From: Lederbergia galactosidilytica
GTDB lineage: Bacteria > Bacillota > Bacilli > Bacillales > Bacillaceae_C
Direction: 5' to 3'
Assembly: GCF_017873565.1 (NCBI RefSeq)
Contig: NZ_JAGGKH010000012.1
Coordinates: 105,231-169,230 of the forward strand
DNA length: 64,000 nt
The first letter of the stretch is position 1, and each line of letters begins with the position of its first letter. The notes beneath the pieces were generated by a model. That model saw only the letters and a list, made by a program, of their open reading frames with translations, did no database searches and was not told the DNA's origin. Below are positions 42,102-51,900 of this stretch, in pieces. A program made the position numbers and the translations under genes.

Positions 42102-42989
42102 TCACCCTTTTTGGTCTATTTTTCTAATTTTAAATTGAATAATCGTTACCACGATAATGATCGCAAAAAGGACGAATGATCCAGCCGCACCGTATCCAAA
42201 TTCATTATATTGAAACCCTTCCTGGTAGATGAATAATGCCATAGAATTCGTGCTATTAAGCGGCCCTCCTTCTGTCATAACAAATGGTTCTTCAAAAAAT
42301 TGGAACCAACCAATCATCGTAGTCACGACAACAAAAAAGGTGGCAAAACTTACGGAAGGAATCGTAATCTTCGTTAACTTTTGCCATCTATTCGCTCCAT
42401 CAATTTCAGCAGCTTCGTAATACATTTTCGGGATCGACTGTAATGCCGCTAAAAAGATCAGCATGCTGACGCCATTACTTTTCCATACCGCCAGCAAAAT
42501 AAGTGATAGTTTTGCAATTTTGCTGCTTTCTAGCCATGGAACCGCGCCAATATCAAATAGGGAAAGAATATAGTTAAATAAACCGTATTCATTGTTATAG
42601 AGGAAGCCCCAGATGACGGCAACAGCGACAATATTTGTAACAGACGGCATGTAAAATATCACCCGAAAAACCGATGATAACCAATTACTTACAAGGTTTA
42701 AGAGAAAGGCAATAATGAACGAACTCCCAACTGCCAAGGGCACCCCAATGATTACGTAAAAGAAAGTATTATAAATAGCTTGTAAGAATTCCTCATCTTT
42801 AAAAAGCTCGATATAGTTTTCTAAACCTGTAAAATTAATTTGCGACCAATCGGCGAGCCCAAGTAAATCCATATCAGTAAAACTTATCCCCGCCGCAACA
42901 ATAATCGGGAAAAAAGAAAAAACGATCAATAATAGGACAGCCGGCATAATGAAAAAGAAAGGAGTCATTTTCATCTTTAGTTTATTCAT
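42102..42989 (-). CDS. Carbohydrate ABC transporter permease (MalF/UgpA type)
   Basis: This 295-residue, six-helix permease has an N-terminal helix FFFIMPAVLLLIVFSFFPII and the EAA loop YYEAAEIDGANRWQKLTKIT (about 195-215). It forms the heterodimeric channel with the next gene's product. GGGG precedes the ATG. It belongs to the CUT1 class of importers for oligosaccharides or glycerol phosphate. Confidence 0.92.
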   Translation of the reverse strand: MNKLKMKMTPFFFIMPAVLLLIVFSFFPIIVAAGISFTDMDLLGLADWSQINFTGLENYIELFKDEEFLQAIYNTFFYVIIGVPLAVGSSFIIAFLLNLVSNWLSSVFRVIFYMPSVTNIVAVAVIWGFLYNNEYGLFNYILSLFDIGAVPWLESSKIAKLSLILLAVWKSNGVSMLIFLAALQSIPKMYYEAAEIDGANRWQKLTKITIPSVSFATFFVVVTTMIGWFQFFEEPFVMTEGGPLNSTNSMALFIYQEGFQYNEFGYGAAGSFVLFAIIIVVTIIQFKIRKIDQKG

Positions 42990-43054
42990 CTCGTCCCCCC
43001 TAGGAATGATTTTGATCTAGGGCGTCACGCTAATGAGTCCGCCCTAGATTCCTC

Positions 43055-44305
43055 TTAATCCTTGAGAATCTTTGCAACTTTTTGATGCAAATCATTCAGT
43101 GCCTTATCAATATCTTCTCCACCCCGAGCTACTTTCTCGAGCATTTTCTGGATTTCCTGTCCAACTTTCTCGCCCCCATGAATCGTAGGTGGAGCCTGAA
43201 CAGATTCCAGTTGTTCACCAAAGGTAGAGATCATCGGATCATCAGCTAAAAGAGGATCTTCCCAAGCCTCTTTCCTAGAAGGAAGCTCATTTTTCACTTT
43301 ATACCATGAAAGCTGTGTTTCTGGCTCTGACATCCAGTTGATAAAATCAAGCGCTTGTTCCACATTATCTGAGCTTTTAAAGATCGTTATTTGTGAACCA
43401 CCAATCATCGAACGATTCGTACCGCCATCTGGCATTAAGCGGACATCCCAATCCCCTTTGATATCAGGGGCTCCATCTTCAATTGTTTTAATATCCCATG
43501 GTCCACTAAAGAACATCGGCTTCGTACCATCACTGAAAGCCTGAGCCAATTCCTTACCTTTTTCAACTTGCGAATATTTATTATCATAGAATGTCTTATA
43601 GCGTTCTATCGTTTGTTTAAATTCTGGTTTTGTAAAATTGTCTGCCCCTAAATCAGGCTCATAATCCCAGCCATGTTGCCAGGCGAAAGAATAGACTAAA
43701 TTAGCATCAGTTAAAGTTAAGTCGACAGCATAATTCCCTTTCCCACGCGCTGCAAGTTGTTTCGCAGCATCCTCTAAGTCATCCCATGTTTCTGGACCGT
43801 CGGGGTAACCAACATCTCCCAATAAGTCTTTGCGGTAAAAAAGCAAGCGGGTATCAACATGCCAGGGAATACCATATGTTTTTCCATCAAATACACTTGT
43901 TTCTAGCGCACCATCAAAAAAGTCATCTGATGCTAGATTAGGATATTCATCTAGATAATCTGTCAAATCTACGAACGTATTCGCATCCACAAATTCCTGC
44001 ATCCAAGTTGTACCCATAAGGATGATATCTGGTCCTTTTCCGGAAGCAACAGCAGTCAATAATTTATCATGCCCCTTATCCCATGGGATCCCTTGGATTT
44101 TGACTTTTACTCCTGTTTCCTCTTCATATGGTCCAACTATCTTTGTCCAATCAGAGTTACCCATTTGCCATACATTTAAAGTTTTACTCGATTTACTATC
44201 CGATTTATCACCGGAAGATTTATTAGAATTTCCCCCACACGCACTAAGAACAAGAACTGCACATAGCAACATAATCGTAAAAAGCTTGATATTCATCTTT
44301 TTCAT
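43055..44305 (-). CDS. Sugar ABC transporter substrate-binding lipoprotein
   Basis: This 416-residue type 1 solute-binding protein has a lipobox LVLSAC (acylated Cys23) followed by a serine/lysine linker. The mature domain begins LNVWQMGNSDW and contains LLTAVASGKGPDIILMGTTW, FVDLTDYLDEYPNL and FFSGPWDI, typical of the CUT1 sugar-binding class. It is the first gene of the minus-strand operon, and its upstream region carries three LacI-type operators and a cre site. GAGG lies ahead of the ATG. Confidence 0.92.
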   Translation of the reverse strand: MKKMNIKLFTIMLLCAVLVLSACGGNSNKSSGDKSDSKSSKTLNVWQMGNSDWTKIVGPYEEETGVKVKIQGIPWDKGHDKLLTAVASGKGPDIILMGTTWMQEFVDANTFVDLTDYLDEYPNLASDDFFDGALETSVFDGKTYGIPWHVDTRLLFYRKDLLGDVGYPDGPETWDDLEDAAKQLAARGKGNYAVDLTLTDANLVYSFAWQHGWDYEPDLGADNFTKPEFKQTIERYKTFYDNKYSQVEKGKELAQAFSDGTKPMFFSGPWDIKTIEDGAPDIKGDWDVRLMPDGGTNRSMIGGSQITIFKSSDNVEQALDFINWMSEPETQLSWYKVKNELPSRKEAWEDPLLADDPMISTFGEQLESVQAPPTIHGGEKVGQEIQKMLEKVARGGEDIDKALNDLHQKVAKILKD

Positions 44306-44571
44306 CTTTACAACACCTCTTTTTTCGCATATTTTAATATTTTGTAATCATCTACTTAAAGATCTTCCCGCGGCTCCAATAGACGAAATAATCAGTAAAA
44401 AATTACGGCAATCATGCTGTTAAAGGCATGAAACAGATGAATCCACAGTTTGGATGAAACAATAGATTCATAGAGACAATGAACCAACAGACTTCTTCCC
44501 CTTCAATAAATCTAGGCGAATATAGCGCTTTCTCTCTTAGTCCAATTGAGCCTCCCTTTTAAAAAGTTTGC

Positions 44572-44586
44572 TGAAACGTTTCCACA
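44572..44586. promoter_or_regulatory. LacI-family operator 1
   Basis: TGAAACGTTTCCACA contains the palindrome GAAACGTTTC, typical of LacI/GalR regulators. It is nearest to the binding-protein operon. Confidence 0.75.
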
Positions 44587-44604
44587 AAAGATTATAAAAC
44601 ACAT

Positions 44605-44618
44605 CGAAAGCGATTTCA
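44605..44618. promoter_or_regulatory. cre-like site
   Basis: On the minus strand TGAAATCGCTTTCG matches TGWAANCGNTNWCA at 13 of 14 positions. It would let CcpA repress the ABC operon when glucose is present. Confidence 0.5.
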
Positions 44619-44687
44619 AATACTTTTTAAAAATCTTGATAAATCAACACTTAAGTCAAATACACTTTAGAGACAATCCTTAATTGT

Positions 44688-44702
44688 TGAAACGTTTCTA
44701 CA
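44688..44702. promoter_or_regulatory. LacI-family operator 2
   Basis: TGAAACGTTTCTACA, same core as operator 1, 116 bases away. Confidence 0.75.
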
Positions 44703-44774
44703 AAACATCTAGGAATTCTCATGATCCTAATGTATAATCAACTTGTACACTGATTAAATTCAGATTCCACTAAG

Positions 44775-44789
44775 TGAAACGTTTCTACA
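44775..44789. promoter_or_regulatory. LacI-family operator 3
   Basis: TGAAACGTTTCTACA, identical to operator 2 over 15 bases and 87 bases from it, about 90 bases upstream of the LacI gene, where it could mediate autorepression and looping. Confidence 0.75.
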
Positions 44790-44877
44790 AAGGATGCGCA
44801 TAATAAATGTCAAAATATAAAGATTTTGTTTATAATTTAAATAAAGATTGCTTTAGCACGTAAGGAGAATCAATTTC

Positions 44878-45858
44878 ATGGTGAACATTAAAGATATTGC
44901 CCAAAAAGCGGGGGTTTCGATTTCGACGGTATCCTATGCTTTAAACGGAAATACGAGAGTCTCTGAAAAGACGCGCTCCAGAATTTTAGAAATCGCCAAT
45001 GATCTCAATTATATCCCCAATGCTGCAGGGCGAAATTTAAAAAAGAAGGAAACGAAAGTAATTGGGGCGTTTATTAATGATTATACGGCACCAATATTCG
45101 GTCAAATTCTCCAAGGTATGCGGGAAGCGTTAAACGCTCATGATTATGAATTGGTTGTATGCAGTGGAATAAAATCGCATCGTTTTATCCCTGAGCGCAT
45201 GTTCGATGGTGCGGTCATCTTAGACATTTCCTTTCCGAGCGAGAAAATAATGGAATATGCCAGTCGAGGTCATAAAATGGTCGTCTTGGATCGTGAGCTA
45301 GACCATCCAAACATCCAGCCAGTCCTACTTGATAACCAAAATGGCGCAAAACTAGCGATTGAATATTTGATCCAAAAAGGTCATCAAAAACTATATATTG
45401 TCAAAGGACCTGAAAATAACTTCGACAATAGAAAGCGTCTCCAATCTGCTAGACAAGTAGTAAGCCATCATTTACATGTCGATTATACTGAGATTAGTGG
45501 GGACTTTGATAAGGAAAGCGGGAAACGAGCCGCACAACAAATTGTTCAGGAATATAGAGAACCTGTCGCTGTATTTTGTTTTAATGATGAAATGGCCATT
45601 GGCATGTATCATGATCTACTCAAGACGGATTTGCGTATTGGCGAACATATTCATATTATTGGTTTTGATAACATCGAACTATCCCAATACATCCAACCGA
45701 CATTAACGACCATTGGTTATTCACGACAACATTGGGGGAAAGTAGCAGCGGAGCAATTATTAAACATGATCAATGAAAAGCCTGTAAATGAAGATCTCAT
45801 TAGTGTAAAATTGATTGAAGGAAATTCCGTAGAAGAAAGATTGCAGGATTATCTTTGA
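44878..45858 (+). CDS. LacI-family transcriptional regulator
   Basis: This 326-residue repressor has the canonical N-terminal helix-turn-helix and hinge: VNIKDIAQKAGVSISTVSYA, then NGNTRVSEKTRSRILEIAND and YIPNAAGRNLKKK. The rest is a periplasmic-binding-like effector domain (VIGAFINDYTAPIFGQILQG at the start, HIIGFDNIELSQYIQPTLTT near the end). AAGGAG lies 10 bases before the ATG. It is divergent from the sugar ABC-Gfo-isomerase-GH3 cluster, and three matching operators lie in the shared intergenic region, so it is the evident regulator of that cluster and itself. Confidence 0.93.
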   Translation: MVNIKDIAQKAGVSISTVSYALNGNTRVSEKTRSRILEIANDLNYIPNAAGRNLKKKETKVIGAFINDYTAPIFGQILQGMREALNAHDYELVVCSGIKSHRFIPERMFDGAVILDISFPSEKIMEYASRGHKMVVLDRELDHPNIQPVLLDNQNGAKLAIEYLIQKGHQKLYIVKGPENNFDNRKRLQSARQVVSHHLHVDYTEISGDFDKESGKRAAQQIVQEYREPVAVFCFNDEMAIGMYHDLLKTDLRIGEHIHIIGFDNIELSQYIQPTLTTIGYSRQHWGKVAAEQLLNMINEKPVNEDLISVKLIEGNSVEERLQDYL

Positions 45859-46000
45859 AATTTAAGGAAGCATCCGCAGTAGAACTTTTTGCGAATTTCT
45901 TAAATTGCGATCAGAAATTTGATTAGTAGCATAAGGAGAAAAACTTTTTTAGTATTTTCTAATTAAAGCATACCGAATGAAATTCTATAAAAACATGCTC

Positions 46001-46045
46001 AATAAATGCCCTAGCAGCTTTTCAAAAACTGCTAGGGCATTTATT
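46001..46045. terminator. Bidirectional terminator
   Basis: AATAAATGCCCTAGCAG pairs with CTGCTAGGGCATTTATT over 17 bp, with AT-rich flanks on both sides, about 145 bases after the LacI stop. Confidence 0.75.
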
Positions 46046-46141
46046 TCGTAATAGACATTACCAGTTCGGGGTTTGCATCTACTTCTCTTCCCCTTCTAGA
46101 GAAAAACCATTTTATGCCTTTTTGCGTATAACTATTTAATA

Positions 46142-46167
46142 AGGCTGTCGAGAATTCTCGACAGCCT
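46142..46167 (-). terminator. Perfect 26-bp palindrome after the FMN reductase gene
   Basis: AGGCTGTCGAGAA followed by its exact complement, centred on GAATTC, about 35 bases beyond the reductase stop. The minus-strand tail is AT-rich but not a clean T-run, so termination is likely but weak. Confidence 0.55.
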
Positions 46168-46201
46168 GAATAGACATATTTGAAAAGATATTCCTTGAAA
46201 C

Positions 46202-46768
46202 TTAAGCGTTCACTGTACCCTTTGTTTTTTCGTAAAACGCGATAAAGTTGTTCACAACTGCATCCAAGAAGTCAATTGTCGCCTGATCAGTAAGTTCACC
46301 AACTTCGTTTATTTTTTCATGAACGGAACCAACATATACCTCATTACCTGGCAATAGTGCCGGCGCTAATGCTGGGTTAGATAAGATTTCTCTTAAGTGC
46401 AATTGAGCACGAATACTTCCGAATACACCCATAGATGCGCCTACGATGAATCCAGGTTTATTTTGAAGTTCAAGACGGCCACCACGTGATAGCCAATCGA
46501 TTGCATTTTTCAATGCACCTGGGATCGAGAAGTTATATTCAGGAACTGCAAATAACACAGCATCTGAATCTTTTACATCATCTTTGAATGCTTGCACATT
46601 TGCAGGCGGTTGGTTTTCAATATCAATTGAAAACATTTCAAGGTCATTGATAAGGACAGGTACAATGTCCAATCTATCTGCATAACGATTTCTCATATAT
46701 TCAACTAGTTTCAAGTTATATGAAGTTGAACTTGTACTACCAATAATTGCCTTCACTTTAATTGCCAT
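46202..46768 (-). CDS. NADPH-dependent FMN reductase (NADPH:quinone/azo-reductase type)
   Basis: This protein of about 188 residues has a flavodoxin-like fold. The phosphate loop of FMN binding is IIGSTSSTSYNLKL at the N-terminus; PEYNFSIPGALKNAIDWL and SRGGRLELQNKPGFIVGASMG are the FMN_red family core. It reduces flavins, quinones or azo dyes with NADPH and can protect against oxidative or quinone stress. The ATG at 46768 follows AGAGGTG by about 9 bases; the GTG four codons earlier overlaps that site. It stands alone with its own terminator. Confidence 0.9.
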   Translation of the reverse strand: MAIKVKAIIGSTSSTSYNLKLVEYMRNRYADRLDIVPVLINDLEMFSIDIENQPPANVQAFKDDVKDSDAVLFAVPEYNFSIPGALKNAIDWLSRGGRLELQNKPGFIVGASMGVFGSIRAQLHLREILSNPALAPALLPGNEVYVGSVHEKINEVGELTDQATIDFLDAVVNNFIAFYEKTKGTVNA

Positions 46769-47117
46769 TATGTTAAACACCTCTGCATTTATGATTTATC
46801 AATTTACTTCCCCTTCCATTATACACAGATGATAAAGAATGAGAAGTACGCACTTATAAGTGCTCTAGTATACAAAATGATACTGTGGATTCTATGAATA
46901 GATTGTAATCCCTTAAAACGTAAATTTTCGCTTTTGATATGAGCGGCTATTGATGTATAAAAAGGCTAATGAAAATGAAATAACGAGGAAATTCATATAA
47001 AGTATTTGGTGAAGTAGAATTACGCAAAATTCTTTTTTTAAGGAGAGAGAAACAAACGCATTGTTTTTATAACGGACAATCAAAGATTTTAAAATTATTT
47101 ATTTCTATAAATGGATT
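46769..47117. other. Intergenic stretch with nothing recognisable
   Basis: About 350 bases of AT-rich sequence between the reductase gene and the terminator of the lipoprotein gene. It presumably holds the reductase promoter. No open frame, dyad or RNA motif was convincing. Confidence 0.4.
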
Positions 47118-47165
47118 AAAAAATGGCTGGTTAAAGTCCCTTACAAATCAGAACAAAAACCAGCT
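47118..47165 (-). terminator. Terminator of the lipoprotein gene
   Basis: On the minus strand GCTGGTT (complement of 47158-47164) pairs with AACCAGC (complement of 47126-47132), followed by CATTTTTT. It lies about 60 bases beyond the stop codon. Confidence 0.6.
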
Positions 47166-47224
47166 AAATAGTTGCATAATAAAAAACTTTAACTTTGCGG
47201 GAACATTTCCCCATTTCCTTCTTT

Positions 47225-48289
47225 TTATTTCCCTTCAATAGTTACATTTTTCTTTTTGGAATCAGGGCTGTCCAATCTAAAACCAACAAATGAATCATCA
47301 GTACGAGTGAATAAACCGCCATTCCCCTTTTTTATCCCTGAGAAGGTTGTCTCGAAAATCTTTCGATTCATGGTTGCTGAGTCAAAAGAGAGTATCTTTT
47401 CTTCTTTTTTCCACACAAACGGATTAGGGACAAAGTTTTGCGGATGCATTAACTCAAAGCCATCCTTTTCTACAAAACGTCCCTCATTTTTAAGGGGCTC
47501 GATGTAATTTTGTTCCAGTGTTTTAGCTCTCTCTTCATTGCCCGTCTCCATAAAAATGGCATCTGTATTAAAATATAAATAATCAAGATAATCACCAAAA
47601 GTAGTGCTAATAAAACCAGTATCTAATTTGGAAATGGCATTTGGTATGATCAGATCCAATCCTTCGGTAGATTGTCCTAAGTCATCTATTTTTACATCAA
47701 GCGTATATTTATTCGCTTGGGTGGACCATTCTCCTTCGATGCTGAAATTTATGTCTTCCATCATCGTTTTTTGGTCTTTAAGATACGCATCATAGGCTCC
47801 CCTGTAGTCCTCTCCATAGTAATCTTCAAGTCCAATATAAAGGCTTTCCTTTGTTTCATTGAACGATTCCACGTTAAAAAATTTTCTATCTTTCATTTCC
47901 TTTTCATAATCGTCATATTGCTTATTGGATGTTTTGCTGGCAAATTTTATGAGTTCATCATCAGACATACCCAGAATATCTTCGATTACCACTCCACTTT
48001 TTCCTATATCTCCTTCATTCAAGTTATACGTTGTGACTTCACCCTTTTTAAAAACGTATATATTTTGAATTTCTGTATCTCGAACAGGATCTTCATATAC
48101 TTCAACCCAGACAGGGTATTTTTCAAACCCTTCACTTATCGGCATCAAATCATCTGGTGAACCATCTTGTGGACCACTACCACCAACCAGAGGATCTCCA
48201 CCCCCTGCATTCTTTCCTCCACAAGCGCCTAAAAGTAATATAGCAGTCATGACCGCCAACATTGCCAACCATTTTTTCTTTAACAACAT
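47225..48289 (-). CDS. Lipoprotein of unknown function
   Basis: This 354-residue protein has a signal peptide and lipobox LLLGAC (acylated Cys23), followed by a glycine/aspartate-rich linker. The mature part is acidic and begins with a beta-rich segment (PVWVEVYEDPVRDTEIQNIY), then a helical middle with many charged residues, then another beta-rich end. I recognise no family. It stands alone between terminators, so context does not suggest a partner. Confidence 0.7.
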   Translation of the reverse strand: MLLKKKWLAMLAVMTAILLLGACGGKNAGGGDPLVGGSGPQDGSPDDLMPISEGFEKYPVWVEVYEDPVRDTEIQNIYVFKKGEVTTYNLNEGDIGKSGVVIEDILGMSDDELIKFASKTSNKQYDDYEKEMKDRKFFNVESFNETKESLYIGLEDYYGEDYRGAYDAYLKDQKTMMEDINFSIEGEWSTQANKYTLDVKIDDLGQSTEGLDLIIPNAISKLDTGFISTTFGDYLDYLYFNTDAIFMETGNEERAKTLEQNYIEPLKNEGRFVEKDGFELMHPQNFVPNPFVWKKEEKILSFDSATMNRKIFETTFSGIKKGNGGLFTRTDDSFVGFRLDSPDSKKKNVTIEGK

Positions 48290-48638
48290 TTCCTAAGTCC
48301 CCCAAGTTTATATTTTACGAACAAATTCATAGGTAATATTTACCATTAATAGTATAGTTAATTAGATCTATATTCTCAACCACTTTTTTAGAATTTAATC
48401 AAACATGTCCATTCCTTTAATGCGTGAGATCCACCAAGTTTTTGGATTTAGAAAGTGACAATCTGATATTAGCCACCCCCATGCGAAAAGTTAAATAGGT
48501 ATTTAAATGCGATAAATAAACAACAACGATTCTAGAGATCAGTTTATCGAAATGTTTCATTTGCTTAGACTACTTTCATCAGTAGCTTTTTCTCTTGTTA
48601 CTTTCGAATCTATTCGATTAAATTGGTTTTGACGTCAA

Positions 48639-48664
48639 AAAAACCTAACTCTAAGAGCTAGGTT
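48639..48664 (-). terminator. Orphan stem-loop with T-run
   Basis: AACCTAACTC pairs with GAGCTAGGTT (one mismatch), with TTTTTT on the minus strand side. There is no gene for it to end nearby; the adjacent 48290-48990 stretch otherwise holds only the two elements listed next. Confidence 0.5.
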
Positions 48665-48833
48665 TAGATTAGACTATTCAATTTTTCTTGTAAACCCCTC
48701 AGGAAGAGGCGAATTAATTTCCTTATCAAAAAATTTCTTTTCGATAAATTAATTTTACCATACTCTGTCAAGTTATGATGATTTGGGATGAATGAATCCA
48801 CTTTTGCGGAGATCCAAGTCGAGTAGTATCATC

Positions 48834-48880
48834 ACGGTGCAAAGCTTTGACTTACACTTAAAATGAGTTGGTGCTCTTTT
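48834..48880 (+). repeat. Small bipartite hairpin element, copy 1
   Basis: CGGTGCAAAGCTTTGACTTA then CACTTAA and, after a short GC segment, GTGCTCTTTTAAA. It matches 54584-54638 in order and much of its sequence (GGTGYAMAGCTTYGRCTTAC, CACTTAA, CTCTTTTAAA). Both copies are preceded by AGTATCAT. Confidence 0.6.
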
Positions 48881-48888
48881 AAAAAAAC

Positions 48889-48924
48889 AAAGCGGATTTG
48901 TCCCAAGAACAGATCCGCTTTTTA
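48889..48924. terminator. Terminator of the pectate lyase-pectinesterase gene
   Basis: AGCGGATTTGT pairs with ACAGATCCGCT (one G-U), with A-rich and T-rich flanks, so it can work in both directions. A near copy is found at 62539-62574. Confidence 0.8.
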
Positions 48925-48990
48925 CTATCGTGGTATACTATTATTCTTTTATTCCAATAGTCCTAGAAGCTGATACCTGTCGCTAAAAAT

Positions 48991-51900
48991 CTATTGATAT
49001 TGTTTGATCAGTATATCCGTATCGGCTTTGAGATTGTGATAAGCATTTGCGGAAATCAATTGCTCATCTATTTGATGTTGGAGCAATTGTTTGAAGCCAT
49101 TGAGGTGTTTGACGACTTTTTCTACTTCCCCTTTTTCCTCATAGCGTTGTACGGCTGTCAAATGAATGTGTAAAGCGCGAGCTGCCTTAGCATTGGCAAA
49201 GTCCCCTTCCTCTTCATAACGCTGAATGGATATGAGCATATCGGCTAAACTATTCGGTGGATCTCCGTCTCCCGGATCTTTTTCCCTTGGATCCCAGCCT
49301 TTTAATACATTTTCTACTGTCCATTTAGCCGCTTCTTCATCCATTAATTGTCGCCGCGATTCATTCACAATGGCACCTAGTCCGTAGTTTTGATATTCAA
49401 ATAATCGCGCATTCTCAGGTTCTAACCCGCTCATAGATGTCCAACCATCCTTGTGAATATGCTCCCCTAGTTCGCTTTTCATTATCACAACACTACCCAT
49501 TGCCTCGGGGTTTCCACCTGCTGGCCATGGTCTCCCTAGGTAGACCGTTCCAGGAGCTGCATCACTAGTAAATTTACTATTTAAGAATAACATGCCAAAC
49601 TCATCTGACAGCAATGTACTAGCAGCCGTAATATAGCCATTGTTTGTTTTAGATCCACGGTCCAAAGAGTGAATGATAGAATCCTCGAACACCACTCTTG
49701 CGGCTCCGAAAATGAAATCAACATCTCCTTCTACATATACCTGGTTATAATATTGTGTACCTGAGTGGGTTAATAATGTGTCTTGATTTCCAAGAAATCG
49801 GATATTTTTAAAATACATCCGATCCCCACTAGCATTCACAGCAACCGCTTGTTTTCCATCGACATCTGCTGATTCGTCAAATGCATTTTCAAAGGTAAGA
49901 TTTTCTGCTCGAAAATCGTCTGCTTGCAGAAAGACACTTGCACTTCCACTTGTCCCGATAGTTCCACCTTGGCCATTGTCTTTGCCCGCATAATTGTCAT
50001 ACGTGATCATTGTATCCTCCGTGCTTTCACCGACCATGGTAATATAAGGCTTGTTTTTGGGCACTTTCACGACTTCTTTATATATTCCATTTTTCACATA
50101 GAGCGTCACAGGTTTTGTGTTATTTTCCGGAATTGCATCAATGGCTGCCTGTACGGTGTCATAATCCCCACTGCCATCTTGAGCGACAATAAGTTTTTCA
50201 TCAAGGTTTTCCATCTGTTTGATCTGTCCTTTTAACTTCTTAATATCCCCTTGGACAAGCGTTCTCCCAAATGAATCAATAGAATTCGTTTCACTAACCT
50301 GTACAAATACTTTATTCGTAAAATAGCCAGTTTGCTTAGCAACATCTAACAACTTTGTCCCCCAACTTCCTCCCCATGCATATCCATTTCTACGTTCCTC
50401 TTCAATTTCCATAATATCATGCCTTATAATCCCATCTCGGCCAGAGAAAATCGGTTTATTGGTGCCAATTTGATAAAATCGATACCATGCGGTGGAATTA
50501 GCCTCTTCAACAAAGTACTGATTATCCGGGTCACCACTTATATAACGAGTGTTTTCTAATTTAACTTCATCTAGCCATTCCAATGCCCCTAACACAGCTT
50601 GATTAATCTCCTCCGTTTGGGGTCTGGACATCAAGTAGCGAATAACGCCGATTGATTCTGAACCAGAAATGGATGGATGTTCATAAGCACGTGCCTCCCT
50701 TGGTTCATAGGTGACAGGGTCATGTTGGGCACACCAGGCCAACAATTTCCCATCCACCTCAATTTGCGATTTTAAGATATAATCAACGGCTAAATCAATC
50801 GATTCCTTCACTTTTGTACGATATACTTCATCAATAAGATCGGAATCAAATGGATAACTTTCTTTCACTATTTGATCCATTAGCTCCAAAACATTAATTA
50901 TCGCTTCATCATTAAATGTGACATAATCAGAGTAATTCCCTCGTTCAGGATATACTTGTGCAAATCCACCAGTTGGATATTGCATTTTAAATAAAAAGTC
51001 TATCCCCTTCATAATACTTTCTTTATATCTTAGATCCTGCGTTTCTTGAAAAATTTGCGCTAAAAATAAAATCTCTGAAATCGTCGCATCATTATCAATT
51101 GTTCCTAACTCCACACCATCCTTTATCCATTCAGAACGAGGTTCCTCTCCATCCCATGGTCGTGTGTATATGTGAGGCCAATTCTTTGTCCAGCCACCAT
51201 GCTCCATTTGCCAAGTTAGCAAATTGTCTGCCTCTTGTATAGCAGCATCTAGATCTCCAGAGAATCTCATGTTATCGACCTCTTGTTCATATTCGCCATC
51301 CTCATCCCACTCATCTAAACTGTGAACAATTAAAACTGTCTGCCCAAACTTATTCATTCCTCTTGCAGCTTTATCGGCTCTCAATCTTTTAAATCCTGGT
51401 GATAGTCCTTCCCAGCTACTTGTCGGCACAATGACCTCAATATCAGCAAAATCGAATTCCTCAAAATGACCATTTAGTGTAATGGCTAACAGATTGGCGG
51501 CAATTGCATGCACATCTACAATTTGAACCGCATCAGACATATGCTTGGTTTTCAATGGATCAATCAGTTTCTTAGCCTCTCCCCACGTCAATCCCGTGGA
51601 AGCTGAAGAGCTAGTAGACTCTCCTTCTAAGTAGGCAATAATTTGCTCAGCCTCACCTTTTGTTATTTGTTGATGGGGTTTTATTTGTCCATTATCCACA
51701 AGAATATCTGTGTATCCAGCTTGTTTTGCTGCCTCAAGCACATAAGCATCCCACTCATCTAGGGAAATCTCCCATATAGCTGTTTCATTGCTAAGATTTT
51801 TAAATTTTTCCGTTTTGATAAAGCCAAAGGCATCATTCATTAATGACATGAATTCGATTCTTGTAATCGGTTGGTCATCATTTGCTTGCTTTTCAACGAT

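Noticed and set aside
47717..48160. 147-codon frame opposite the lipoprotein gene
   Set aside because: Antisense frame rich in Ile and Phe, created by the acidic coding strand opposite.
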